Below are positions 23,789 through 34,650 of a stretch of 64,000 nt of DNA, piece after piece. The DNA lies in contig JAQFVV010012424.1 of NCBI GenBank assembly GCA_028023455.1, positions 1 through 64,000 of the forward strand, in the 5' to 3' direction. Origin of the DNA: Epiperipatus broadwayi. Lineage: Eukaryota; Onychophora; Udeonychophora; Euonychophora; Peripatidae. The notes beneath the pieces are model-generated. The model saw only the letters and a list, made by a program, of their open reading frames with translations, ran no database searches and was not told the origin of the DNA. A program made the translations under genes and the position numbers. How positions within the stretch are numbered: the first letter of the stretch is position 1; every line of letters starts with the position of its first letter.

Positions 23789-24282
23789 ATATATAGGCCT
23801 AGATAGGCAGCGACCACATAAACAGCATATTTATGTGCTTTTGCATATAAATAGTGACATCAAGCTGCTGACACGATAGAATAGAAAACTACCAAAATTC
23901 TTAATAAAATTTTTGAGTTTTAGTTCACCCAATTACCAAGGGTACATGGGTAGTCAAATTTGATGCTTAGTCAATTGTACAGAATTCAGTATTCTTACTT
24001 TTTCTATGGTGATGACCAAGTGGGGGTTAATTAAACACCTTTGAGATAGATGTTTTGCAAGTCACAGCAGTATTTTGTAACAAATCAATTAGCAATATAA
24101 TGTTCTTGTTCTATTTTACATATAATAATACAGCTTAAACAAAATTTATTTTTTATTTAAAATTTTTATTAAATGAGATTAGCAAATTTAAATAATATCT
24201 TAATTTCTTTGTGGAGCATTAAAATTACATCACAGACCACCAGTGATTTGCGAACCACCGATTGCCGATTGCGGCCACAGAT

Positions 24283-25962
24283 TATCTGACTTCAAATTTA
24301 CAAAATGGTTTGCTGATTCTCTTATAAGCATAGAGTTTGTGAATCAATTTTCAGATTGCTATGAAGTCAACTCAAGCGGGACATCAATGCCTGGCTAAGA
24401 ACTCATACTACCATAATTAGAAAATCAGGGCTGGAATTCATTCCTTAAAGCTGTACTACACGATTTATTATGTGAATTCTGTATATTCTAATATTGTAAA
24501 ACTCTAAAAACATATTGTAATAATAATATAAAATTATTTTCTCTAGCTTTAAAACAAGAGTAACTGAATGGTATAAAATTTTAATTAAGAAAACTTTCTA
24601 ACTTTATTGAATTAAAATCAGAATCAAAACTTTTCATGATTACTGCCCATTAAGAAGAGAAATACCCTTAATAATTTTGAAAATAAGCTATTGATTTATA
24701 AATAGGAATGAACTAATTGTAACATAAACTGAAAGGCAAAATCTAAGAGGATAGAGGCTAATCCAATAATTGGTTAAGTCATTAATGACTATTTTTTGAC
24801 ATTCATCTAGATATAATCCTAGACACTGTTATATTAAAAACAAATAATAAAGAAAAGTCAGTTCATCTGTTAACAGAAAATATCAATCCAGCATTGTGAA
24901 GCATTAATTTTCATGATGAGGGCTGGTTCTGCACGGAATGCATCTTGGGGATTATTTGTCTTTTATTGTATTTATATGAAATTATTTATGAAATAAAAAA
25001 GAATGGAGAAATATGAAAGTTGTCTTATTTATAAAAAAAAACATTCATTATACTTCTCAATCAGTTTTATGAACAAAAATGTTATTTGGATTGTGATTCT
25101 TGGAGGGAGGGAGTATGCAGTTGGAATAGCTTAGGCAAAAGCCATGTATGGGATGTGAGAAAATATCCATCATCTGCCTTATAATTAAATCCTAATCTAG
25201 AAACATGAAAATAGGGGGGAAATTATTACCATAGAAAGTTGCCTGGATTTATAGTGAATTATAATGTGCAAGTAGGAGTAAAACACAACATGGAAAGATT
25301 AGACTTGTAATTATAAACCAAATAAAACACAACATAGTACCAAATGACTTATAGATGTGTTAAAATTATTAAAAAGTAAATCAATAAAAAATATTTTAAT
25401 ATAAAAATAGTAGAAAATATATATTTCATTAAACAAAACATTCCGGTAATGAATAATTAGATAACTTTCATTCATTCTATCAATAATAAATATACATGAC
25501 AGTATTTAATTCAATTCTTCATAAAAAAAATTTATTAGAAGACAAATTATTGAATTTTATGATGGCTAAAATCTAAATTAAAGTGTGATTTAGATTGTTC
25601 TTGTTTTTTTTACAAAGTACTGCTTTGGAAGTTTTTTTATTATACCTTTTATAGAAGGGGTGATAAAATGGTTTGTAGCTTCTAAATATGTCATAAAGTC
25701 CAGATAGTGTTTAATACTTTCATTTGAAGAGAAAGCAATCAGGATACAGTTACATACACATATGCAAGCACTTAATATCAAAGGATGTCTGTTAAATGAG
25801 TGTGGATTATATATATATATGATGTTATAGAAATTTTTTTTTTTTTTCACCAATTATAATTAAATTTTAATAATAATTACTTTGACATCTGAGTCAAAAT
25901 TATTCTTTATTCTTATATTGTTTTATATTCTACCTTTGGTCAAATTTATAATGTATATATAT

Positions 25963-25963
<1 letters not shown>
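24283..25963. other. AT-rich non-coding, nothing recognised
   Basis: About 1.7 kb with no credible gene. A minus-strand 87-codon frame at 25590-25853 has no recognisable motif and sits in low-complexity DNA. Confidence 0.5.
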
Positions 25964-25998
<35 letters not shown>

Positions 25999-26023
25999 GT
26001 AGGTAGGTAGGTAGGTAGGTAGG

Positions 26024-26062
<39 letters not shown>

Positions 26063-26311
26063 GTAGGTAGGTAGGTAGGTAGGTAGGTAGGTAGGTAGGT
26101 AGGTAGGTAGGTAGGTAGGTAGGTAGGTAGGTAGGTAGGTAGGTAGGTAGGTAGGTAGGTAGGTAGGTAGGTAGGTAGGTAGGTAGGTAGGTAGGTAGGT
26201 AGGTAGGTAGGTAGGTAGGTAGGTAGGTAGGTAGGGAGGTAGGTAGGTAGGTAGGTAGGTAGGTAGGTAGGGAGGGAGGGAGGGAGGTAGGTAGGTAGAT
26301 AGGTAGGTAGG

Positions 26312-26369
<58 letters not shown>

Positions 26370-26371
26370 TA
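25964..26371. repeat. Compound tetranucleotide microsatellite (TAGA/TAGG)n
   Basis: About 408 bp: (TAGA)n, (TAGG)n, (TAGA)n, a long (TAGG)n with a few GGGA and TAGA interruptions, and a final (TAGA)n. The Leu/Ser/Tyr-rich reading frames across it are repeat artefacts. Confidence 0.97.
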
Positions 26372-28031
26372 AATACACAAAAGAGTTAACATCTAAACAA
26401 TAACAATCAAAAACCTCAATCTACTGTCAATGCAATCTTCTTTTTACAATAAAGGTGGGTACTCAGCTTTATCTATGGTCTAATTTGTTTATATAGACAC
26501 TAAAGATTGTAACTTGATTAAAGAGAGTGAGATTATTGATGATCCAAAGAAGTTTAAATAAACCTCATTAAAAAGGCAAATATTATCTGTTCTGAAAACT
26601 GACCAACCAATAATCAATTATAACTTTTTGTATACGCGAATGTATAAATAATGACTGTCTGAATGCCAAGTTATCTTATTTAGAAGATGGAGTTAGACTT
26701 ACAGAAAGTAGATGATTCCAAAGTGGGATTAAAGTGACAGAAATCCATTTAGGTTTTTAAAGGTGGTCTCATCTAATGATTTCTGACTAATCTGAAAAAT
26801 TAAGTAGTTTCTTCCCAGCAGAAATAACTTACTATTTCAATGACGAACAATAATCTTGGATTTATCATTGATAATTCAGTGTGGAATATAACTATTGCCA
26901 ATTAAAAATTAAAATTACAAAAAAAAAAAATTAAAAGCAAATTTATTATATATTTGAGCATTCATATATGTAGACGCATATGCATCACCACAAAAACATA
27001 TATTACTTATGCACATACTCATGCATGTTTTTAGTCATATATGTGCATACAAACAATAGATTGAAGTTGTGTGCATGAATTTTTACTTTTAATAACTTTA
27101 AGAAAGAAATAGTTTTAAAAAGTATGTGTAAAGGATGGTGTGCATGCAAGTTTTTAATTGATAAATTTAATTATATTTTAAACACGTGGACTTTGTTACA
27201 AAAAGTCTATTTTCAAAGCTTACTGCGGAGAACAATTTTAAAATTATTGACAGAGAAATTATTATCGGTTTTATTCATTTTCGAAAGACCTTTATTTTCA
27301 TCTATATTTTTATATATAAATTCTTTGAAAATGAAGTCAAAAAAATTTTAAGTTTTAACATTTTTTTACACTTTTAAAAAAAAAAAATTTCTAAATAATT
27401 CCCATTAAAATGAAATGGAATTTTTTGTTATATCATGTGTTATTTTAAAATCATGTTGTTCTAAACAAAATTTGAAAAAGGATTATTCAGACTCAACTGT
27501 CTAAAGTTATTTAAGATATATAGCATGCAAAGATTAAGAATAATCTACAGGTTCCCTGAACCTGATTATCATTCATGTATTCCGTGTTCAACCATTAGGA
27601 ATATTAAATCTGTAAAGTGAAATCACCTGTGAAGTAAAACGCAAAACCCATCTGAAATATCTTAAACTTCATTGCTTGAAACAAAGTTTTTTTTATATTT
27701 ATTTGTTATAGCTAAGTTGTTTTGTCTATAGTTATCTCATCTAAGTTCAAACTAAAGTTATATATTTGCTTCTGAACTATTTCATGTTAATTATAAGCTT
27801 GTCAACTCCAGTAAATACTAAATAAAGTAAAAGTAGTATTTGGTAAGAATAAATAAGTGGGCTAATGATTCCATGGAAAATGTATCATTTAAACACGTAA
27901 AATTGGCAACCTCTTTCAAAAAATTTACTTCCTTTATAAATAACTATTATGAGAAAAATTTGCTTTGCCTCAGGAATTGGCAATTAGTAGTAATTGATAG
28001 TTTCTTAGTAACATCAAAAGTTAAAGTGCTT
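26372..28031. other. AT-rich non-coding, nothing recognised
   Basis: No gene, RNA or TE end was identified. Short ORFs around 27124-27377 lie in T-rich low-complexity sequence and look random. Confidence 0.5.
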
Positions 28032-28292
<261 letters not shown>

Positions 28293-28534
28293 GATTAATC
28301 AAATTCATATTTATATTATTTACTGTTAATAAAAATAGTTAATATTTATGTTTGATTCCTTTCTCTTTTTTTATGCACCAAAACTGCTTATTGTTAGTGA
28401 GAATGAATAAAATTTACTATAGTAGCATTATCTATTAATTAAACCTAATTGTGAAATTCAGATTAATATTTACATTACAATGAACCTTTAAACATCACAG
28501 GATCACTATCTCCCATGCTTGCTCATAACTGTTG

Positions 28535-28953
28535 TTAAAATAGGCAAAACTCTCTCCGTACAGTAGTGCCATTCAAAGCAAGACAGAGTAATCAATGGAT
28601 GCCAGAAGGCTTGTGCAAAAAGCCCCTATCTAGTGCCTACTCATCCAATATCCCCAAACTAGTTTCTAGCTTGTTACCTTCATCAGTGAGAAGCCTTGGA
28701 TCTGAGAGCACTGCACCTAGATCTTAGGATCTAATGCAACCCTCCAGCAGCCACCTTTTATCTCTACATAACTACAAAACTATGCTCTCAGATCCAAGGC
28801 TCCTCACTGACGAAGACCACAAGCCAGAAACTAGTTTGGGGATGATGAGTAGGCTCTAGATAGGGATTTTATGCACAAGCCTTCTAGCATCCATTGATTA
28901 CTCTGTCTTGTTTTGAGTGGCACTACTATATGGAGAGAGTTTGCCTATTTTTA
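28535..28953. mobile_element. Foldback element (family F), arms about 175 bp
   Basis: The left arm (28535-28711: TTAAAATAGGCAAAACTCTC ... ATCCAATATCCCCAAACTAG ... CCTTGGATCTGAGAGCA) is the near-complement of the right arm (28782-28953: GCTCTCAGATCCAAGG ... TAGTTTGGGGATGATGAG ... GAGAGTTTGCCTATTTTTA). The loop is about 70 bp (CTAGATCTTAGGATCTAATG and after). Related arms occur at 31641-33195, 57772-57991 and 63560-63642. Non-coding. Confidence 0.85.
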
Positions 28954-29172
28954 CATTACATTGATAGTTAGATAGAATAGAGACATTGCTGGATAAACTG
29001 TAACTATTTTGGACCTGTTATGATGATATCAAACTAATCTTGAGAAAATTCCCTCCCTATATAAAACAATTTAATTGTTTTTAATTTTATATTTCATTAA
29101 TTTTAAAGATTCATTTTATACCTCTTTGAATTAGATTATAGCTTATAATTGTATTATATATAAAGAGAGTAG

Positions 29173-29208
29173 TGGTTGAGATGCAATAAATTCTCTGCAT
29201 CTCAACCG
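29173..29208. repeat. Perfect 12-bp hairpin
   Basis: GGTTGAGATGCA and TGCATCTCAACC are separated by about 10 bp. It sits in a locally GC-richer stretch. No terminator or gene context explains it. Confidence 0.6.
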
Positions 29209-30449
29209 AGTGCGACCATACTCTTCCCAAAAGGCTTTACGAGAACTTATAACCGTGTTTCCCTCTTTATATTACGTAAATCATCAACAGCCACTCGGTA
29301 TTTCACTATTGTAAATTTACCGATTAACATACAAGCAGAATAAATTGTTAATTCCTTTTCTATTGTTTCTATAAATATATAATATTTAAGTAAACCTCAA
29401 TTTAGAATTCTGCTCAGAGATTTTTCGGCAAAGTATTTATAAATGATTTACCTAAAAATATATTTTCGTCTTATTTAAATCCTAATTTTAGTTCGAAAAC
29501 CATTTCTAGTCGTTCTATTATGAGAAATAAAGTTTTATAAAGCATTACTTTATAATTAATAGCTCTTTCAAATGCTTTTATTTTTGAAAATTAAAACATT
29601 AATAATACCTTCAATAGATATTTAAATAAATTATGTTGGAAAATAGAAAGCAATAACAAATACTTTTATTAATAAAATAACTAGCTATTTCATATTATGT
29701 AGACACCTGCTTCGTCTTCCGCAGGGAATTAGTGATGAGAAGGACTAATACGTAAATTAATTAGAAATATGATTTAATTAATTTAAAAACTAGAAGTGAC
29801 TTTTAAAAAATTATATTTTAAATGATTAGAGGTAATTAGTTTTGCTAGACTTCATTATTTTTTTAATGTTGATTATTAGTTTATAAACATTTCAAAAGGG
29901 GACGCGCTGAATTATAAGACCAAATTCTAGATCTACTGATATTTCATGCGATTCTCATCATTTAAATATTATTCTCTTTTAAATATATTTTGTATTTTTA
30001 AATTATAAAATATAAATTAATTTTTTTCTAAATAAAATTTTTAATACCTTTGGAGAGCTAACTATATTTTGAAATATTTACTAATTTTTGCGAATACTCA
30101 AATAACGATGTCAATAAAAACATTTTAAAGCAAAAAAAAAAAACCTGTTCGTTATCGTGTACTGCATATATATTTTTAACGGGTCAAAAATAATTTTATG
30201 AGTGTTTAGCGCATTTACCAGCTAACACCAAGAATGCTGGCTTGTGAATGTTCCAACCACAAGAAAACTCTTGTTGATGCGATGCTATGTCCTTTTAACG
30301 AGTAAGCAAATTATTAGAAATTACTACAAGAGTATATGCAAATAATAAGTGTAATAAGTAAACGGATTTGATAATCTGATTATAGATTGCGCTATATTAC
30401 TATGGAATAATAAACGAGTCATTCAATAATAACACATATGTTAGGCTAT
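29209..30449. other. Non-coding, nothing firmly recognised
   Basis: AT-rich. A stretch at about 29683-29735 (ACTAGCTATTTC ... CTGCTTCGTCTTCCGCAGG) resembles GC-rich ends of some invertebrate repeats but cannot be assigned. No coding frame. Confidence 0.4.
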
Positions 30450-30745
30450 TTCCATCATCTAACATTAAATCATAATGTTTTTGACAAAGAATTGAACTTT
30501 ATTCACATTTTCCAATTACATTCAACTTTAGTAATAGCATACAGGCTCTAACCTACACAACGTTTCAAATAGTATTATTCTCCTCTCTTTTTCAGGTGTT
30601 GCTGGCCTGACCAGTGACAGTTCATTCATGAGAATTGAATCTAGATCTTTAGATTCTTAAATATTGATTTATTTATTTTAAAGAAAACGCTCTAGATTCT
30701 TGAATGATTTTTTTTTTGACGGCCCTCTATCCAACTTTTGTTTTT
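30450..30745 (-). mobile_element. tRNA-derived SINE, minus-strand copy
   Basis: On the minus strand: A-box-like AAGTTGGATAGAGG (about 30740-30726), B-box-like CTAGATTCAATTCTC (about 30646-30632), then a body with CTGGTCAGGCCAGCAACACC, TTTGAAACGTTGTGTAG and a tail TTGAATGTAATTGGAAAATG...AATAAAG. The plus-strand copy at 30768-31003 has the same order, which validates the family. The A-to-B distance (about 90 bp) is longer than in a tRNA because of an internal duplication of the AGAATCTAGA region. Confidence 0.65.
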
Positions 30746-30750
30746 TTTTT

Positions 30751-30795
30751 AAGGAAAAACACTATATCCAATTCAGTTGGATAGAGCATTTCCTT
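30751..30795. repeat. Hairpin at the SINE-SINE junction
   Basis: AAGGAAAAACACTATATCCA and TTGGATAGAGCATTTCCTT pair around a TTCA centre, making a 45-nt hairpin that includes the A-box of the plus-strand SINE. Confidence 0.65.
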
Positions 30796-31003
30796 AAAAA
30801 AAATTCAATATTCATGAATCTAAAGGTCCAGATTCGATTCCGATGAGTGTGCTATCACCGGTCAGCCAGCAATACCTGAAAAAGAGAGCATAATAATACC
30901 ACTTGAAACGTTGTGTAAACTGACAGTTGAATGTAATGAGAAAATTTAAAGTTCAAAATTTTTTTAAAGACAGTCCTGATTTAATGTTTGATGATAAAAA
31001 TGG
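30768..31003 (+). mobile_element. tRNA-derived SINE, plus-strand copy
   Basis: A-box-like CAGTTGGATAGAGCA (30774-30788) and B-box-like CAGATTCGATTCCGA (about 30829-30843) lie at tRNA-like spacing. They are followed by CCGGTCAGCCAGCAATACCT, TTGAAACGTTGTG and TTGAATGTAATGAGAAAAT. It is complementary to the minus copy to its left, so the two SINEs lie head to head and the whole 554-bp block can fold back. Confidence 0.65.
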
Positions 31004-31480
31004 TCCAGTATAATAAGTGCAAATCATCAATAACCTTCAGGCAAACAATAAATAAATTTTAAGATATTTATTGTAGGTATTTACAATAACAAGATGTCTA
31101 CAATAGTTTAAATACAGAAGTTCGCCTCTGTTACTTAACAGATGAACTGTAAATTTTAATTATTAAAGGTACAACTAGTGTTTGTTAGAAGAAATGCTAG
31201 GAATTACCTTTTAGAAGCCTGACATTTCCAGCCCACAGATGGCTTGCTTTATGTGCAAGTACAATAACATTAATATTTAATAGTTCTTCTTCCAATTGAC
31301 TTTATCTGTTTACTTCTTAAATGGATCTCCAATATGTAGCCATATCTCCTTTATTGGAAACAGTCGGATTTTCTGATTTAGCTCTGCAATGCCCCTGTCT
31401 ATGTTATTGGCCATTTCTTTACTTCTCTATTATTTCATTGGTCAGTCGCATTATATTTCAGTATGACTTCAATAACATTG
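31004..31480. other. Non-coding, nothing recognised
   Basis: No ORF or TE end was identified in this AT-rich stretch. Confidence 0.45.
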
Positions 31481-31640
31481 TAATATGAACAATTCCATTA
31501 TTTGAGAGTAAGCTTAAAATTAATTCAAAACAGCTTCTGTAATTAGTGTTATAGTGACACAAAATTACAATATACTAATGAATTAGAAAGCCAATAAAAT
31601 ACTCTCTAGAACCATATAATTTGCCATTAACATATTTAAA
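31481..31640 (+). repeat. Left part of a dispersed duplication (see 50560-51175)
   Basis: The sequence from about AACAGCTTCTGTAATTAGTG to GAACCATATAATTTGCCATT aligns with 50600-50725, and the alignment resumes at 33196. The foldback array 31641-33195 therefore interrupts one copy of a longer repeat. Confidence 0.6.
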
Positions 31641-32952
31641 ACAGGCAAAACTCACTATACGTATTGCCACACACAGCAAGCTAAAGTAATCAATGAATGC
31701 CAAAAGGCTTGTGCATAAAATCCCTATCTAGTGCCTACTCATCCAATATCCCCAGACTAGTTTCTGGCTTGTGGCCTTCGTCATTGAGGAGCCTTGGATC
31801 TGAGAGCACTGCACCTAGATCTTAGGATCTAATGCAACCCTCCAGAAGCCACCTTTTATCTACACTCAACTACAAAACCATGAGTCTTAAATTGAAAACA
31901 CCTTAATGTTTTCAATCCAAGCCCATTAGCTTATATAGTCATATGGGACTGAACTCAGTTCAGTACCCATACATTTTGGTGTCTTTGATTCTTTAATAGA
32001 CAGGAAAGGTTTTAAACCAATAAACATCACATGACCACCACTTCTTATGCTTGTGTATAACTGTTTTAAAACAGGCAAAACTCACTATACGTATTGCCAC
32101 ACACAGCAAGCTAGAGTAATCAATGAATGCCAAAAGGCTTATGCATAAAATCCCTATCTAGTGCCTACTCATCCAATATCCCCAGACTAGTTTCTGGCTT
32201 GTGGCCTTCGTCATTGAGGAGCCTTGGATCTGAGAGCACTGCACCTAGATCTTAGGATCTAATGCAACCCTCCAGAAGCCACCTTTTATCTATACTCAAC
32301 TACAAAACTATGAGTCTTAAATTGAAAACACCTTAATGTTTTCAATCCAAGCCCATTGGCTTATATAGTCATATGGGACTGAACTCAGTTCAGTACCCAT
32401 ACATTTTGGTGTCTTTGGTTCTTTAATAGACAGGAAAGGTTTTAAGCCAATAAACATCACATGACCACCACTTCTTATGCTTGTGTATAACTGTTTTAAA
32501 ACAGGCAAAACTCACTATACTTATTGCCACACACAGCAAGCTAGAGTAATCAATAGATGCCAGAAGGCTTGTTCATAAAATCCCCATCTAGTGCCTACTC
32601 ATCCAATATCCCCAGACTAGTTTTTGGCTTGTGACCTTCGTCAGGGAGGAGCCTTGGATCTGAGAGCACCACCTAGATCTTAGGATCTAATGCAACCCTT
32701 CAGCAGCCACCTTTTATCTCCACTTAACTACAAAAATATGAATCTTAAATTGACAACACCTTAATGTTTTCAATCCAAGTCCATTAGCTTATATAGTCAT
32801 ATGGGTCTGAACTCAGTTCAGTACCCATACAATTTGGTGTCTTTGGTTCTTTAATAACCATAGCCACCACTATTCTATTAGGCAGGATTGGTTTTAAGCC
32901 AATAAACATCACATGACCACCACTTCTTATGCTTGTGTATAACTGTTTTAAA
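31641..32952 (+). repeat. Tandem array of family F, ~430-bp units, three copies
   Basis: Units start at 31641, 32071 and 32501 with ACAGGCAAAACTCACTATAC (last one ACTTATTG). Period is 430, 430, then 452 bp to the fourth partial start at 32953. Each unit holds one foldback arm (GCAAGCTAGAGTAATCAA, AATATCCCCAGACTAGTTTC, CTTGGATCTGAGAGCAC), then ATCTTAGGATCTAATGC. A unique spacer follows (AAACACCTTAATGTTTTCAA, GACTGAACTCAGTTCAGTAC). It ends with AAACATCACATGACCACC. Units 1 and 2 are nearly identical; unit 3 is more diverged and has a ~25-bp insertion. Confidence 0.92.
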
Positions 32953-33195
32953 ACAGGTAAAACTCACTATATGTATTTCCACATACAGCAAGCTAGAGTA
33001 ATCAATGAATGCCAGAAGGCTTGTGCATAAAACCCCCATCTAGTGCCTATGAGATGGGGCATTTTATGCACAAGCCTTCTGGCATCCATTGTTTACTCTA
33101 GCTTGCTGTGTGTGGCAATACATATAGTGATTTGCCTGTTTTAAAACAGTTATACACCAGCATAAGAAGTGGTGGTCATGTAATGTTTATTGGCC
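32897..33195. mobile_element. Foldback element (family F), arms about 150 bp
   Basis: The left arm (AGCCAATAAACATCACATGA ... AAACAGGTAAAACTCACTAT ... CCCCATCTAGTGCCTAT) is immediately followed by its near-complement (GAGATGGGGCATTTTATGC ... AGTGATTTGCCTGTTTTAAA ... TAATGTTTATTGGCC). There is almost no loop. This defines the outer terminus of the family as GGCCAATAAACATYACATG. It closes the right side of the tandem array. Confidence 0.9.
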
Positions 33196-33620
33196 ATTAT
33201 AATAGAATGAGAGTAAATAAAGAGACATCCATACTGACTGTCAAAATTACTTACTACTCCCAAGTTAGATGCACTTTAAAGAATATTTCAATCTCAGAGT
33301 ATATAAGGCCTATTAGCAGAGAATCAAACTTCAGCACTCAACAAGAAGATGAAATTAAGGCTGAATATTCCATCAAGAAGATCCCAAAGAGATGTACTCT
33401 GTTGATAACAAATAGATTGTAGTACATTATACAGGTCACCCGCTTTATGAAAGCTTTCTGACAAAAAAAAAAGTATAATACTTAAGCTTAATAAATATGT
33501 AGAGTCAGCTAACCTGTCTAATATTACTACTACGTAATACAAAAAACTCCTTAACATGTATTTTTGTTGAGAGTATTTATTTAGTGTGAGTATTTAGGAC
33601 TGGTTATCCTGATCATACAT
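33196..33620 (+). repeat. Right part of the dispersed duplication
   Basis: AATAGAATGAGAGTAA, AGAATATTTCAATCTCAGAG, TAATACTTAAGCTTAATAAA and TATTTATTTAGTGTGAG have ordered counterparts at 50740-51140. No coding function; short ORFs here are not conserved in the paralogue. Confidence 0.6.
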
Positions 33621-33739
33621 ATCAAAGGTGAACTTGTTTGGCCAGTCCTGATAGAACATTGAATTTTGGAAGAGTCAACCAGATCAAAATATACAATTTT
33701 CTTCTTCTTCCGCCTTTCTTTATGTATTGATTTCTATAT

Positions 33740-34235
33740 TTACATATAACATTTCCAATCTTCTTATACACTTAATACTATTTTTTACACCAAAGCTTTA
33801 CTCTTACAGTTTTGACTGTCCTGCAGCCATCATCAGAGCTACAATATCCAAATATATAATCGTACAATTAATACATTATATTTATATCATAATCAATAAC
33901 ATACATTTTAGCCTGACCATTTTAAAATCATTTTCCATTTTATTCTATTTTTAATTAATTTTATTTTCTTATAGTATTTTATTATTAAATTATTGTAAAA
34001 CAATTTTATAATTTTAAAACTTTAATCTTTAAATTCTACTATTTAATCTATCATTTTATTATTATCTTTTTAGTTATATTTTTTTAATTACTTCTAAACT
34101 TTCTTTATTTTTATTATATATTTAAATATTAACTTTTTTACATTATAAATGACCTTTTTTATTACATTACTAAATACTTACAGCTTTATAATTCTATTTG
34201 CAAAAACAACTGTTAAATTTTCAAAAATTCTTATA
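33740..34235 (-). mobile_element. Penelope-like element terminal repeat, inverted copy
   Basis: Read on the minus strand this block matches, in order, the 3' untranslated end of the element at 35390-35740 (AAAGATTAAAGTTTTAAAATTAT ..., ATGGTCAGGCTAAAATGTAT, GGATATTGTAGCTCTGATGA, AGTATTAAGTGTATAAGAAG). It is therefore a terminal-repeat copy in opposite orientation to the ORF at 34651-35253. Confidence 0.65.
33809..33836 (-). ncRNA. Degraded hammerhead-ribozyme-like core
   Basis: On the minus strand: CTGATGA (33836-33830), stem II TGGCTG, loop CAGGA, CAGTCA, then AAAC. Stem II pairs with one G-T. A catalytic hammerhead needs GAAA after stem II; CAAAAC here could derive from CGAAAC by a CpG change. 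Penelope-like elements are known to carry hammerhead motifs in their terminal repeats, which fits the location. The copy at 35650-35677 is further decayed (CTGATAA). Stems I and III were not verified. Confidence 0.4.
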
Positions 34236-34445
34236 CTTGCTTAATAAGAATTTTTGAAAATTTGTCAGTTGGTTTTTGGAAATAAGATTATAAAGATGTA
34301 AGTATTTAGTAATGTAGTAAGAAAAGGCAATTGATAATGTAAAAAATTAATAATTAAATATATAATAAAAATAAAGAAAGTTTAGAAGTAATTAAGAAAA
34401 TATAACTAAAAAGATAATAATAATAAAATGATAAATTAAATAAAT
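33990..34445. repeat. Large inverted repeat, arms about 200-230 bp
   Basis: The apex lies near 34240 (TTTTCAAAAATTCTTATAC / TAATAAGAATTTTTGAAAA). Outward from it both arms share TGTAAGTATTTAGTAATGTA, AATAAAAATAAAGAAAGTTT and AGAAGTAATTAA, down to the AAATGATAGATTAAAT region. It is formed by two head-to-head copies of the Penelope-like terminal repeat. Confidence 0.85.
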
Positions 34446-34575
34446 ATAGTTTTACTTCTCACTATTATGTAAAATATATAATTGTTAATTAGAGAAGATA
34501 TAAATTAGTATTAAAGTTTATCGGCTTAACGTTTTCGAGGATCCATGCCTCATATTCATATTCATAGCCTAACTC
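34446..34575 (-). repeat. Inverted copy of the 3' flank at 35305-35400
   Basis: TAATTGTTAATTAGAGAAGA, TTAAAGTTTATCGGCTTAAC and CGAGGATCCATGCCTCATAT are the exact or near-exact complement of the sequence at 35318-35395. The ORF between is thus bracketed by an inverted repeat. Confidence 0.85.
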
Positions 34576-34650
34576 TAACTCACCTGCATCGCATAAATTT
34601 GCTGGCCTTAATGCATTTTTGTTTAGAAACTTTTATTTATGTAAATATGA

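Larger units (their letters stand above)
15548..24274. mobile_element. hAT element split by a nested Gypsy element
   Basis: The left end CAGCGGTCGGCAACCTTTTA plus TGGACCACTAA (15548 on) and the right end ACAGACCACCAGTGATTTGC..ACCACCGATTGCC (to about 24274) match the two characteristic ends of one hAT family: CAGCGGTCGGCAACC and its near-complement, with GACCACC strings. Flanks TCATAGAT (15540-15547) and CCACAGAT (24275-24282) form an 8-bp target duplication with two C/T differences. Subtracting the Gypsy (17173-23788) leaves about 2.1 kb. No clear transposase frame survives in it. Confidence 0.5.

Noticed and set aside
25923-26392. Two overlapping Leu/Pro/Ser/Tyr repeat ORFs, minus strand
   Set aside because: Frames through a tetranucleotide array; no independent coding evidence.
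29683-29735. GC-richer ACTAGCTATTTC...CTTCGTCTTCCGC stretch
   Set aside because: Reminiscent of ends of some invertebrate repeats but a single copy here with no borders; cannot be assigned.
31641-33195. CRISPR-like regular repeats
   Set aside because: Units of 430 bp with internal inverted repeats in a eukaryotic context; spacing and size exclude CRISPR.
33108-33422. 104-codon ORF starting in the foldback arm
   Set aside because: Crosses the border between foldback and flanking duplication and is not conserved in the paralogue at 50.7-51.0 kb.
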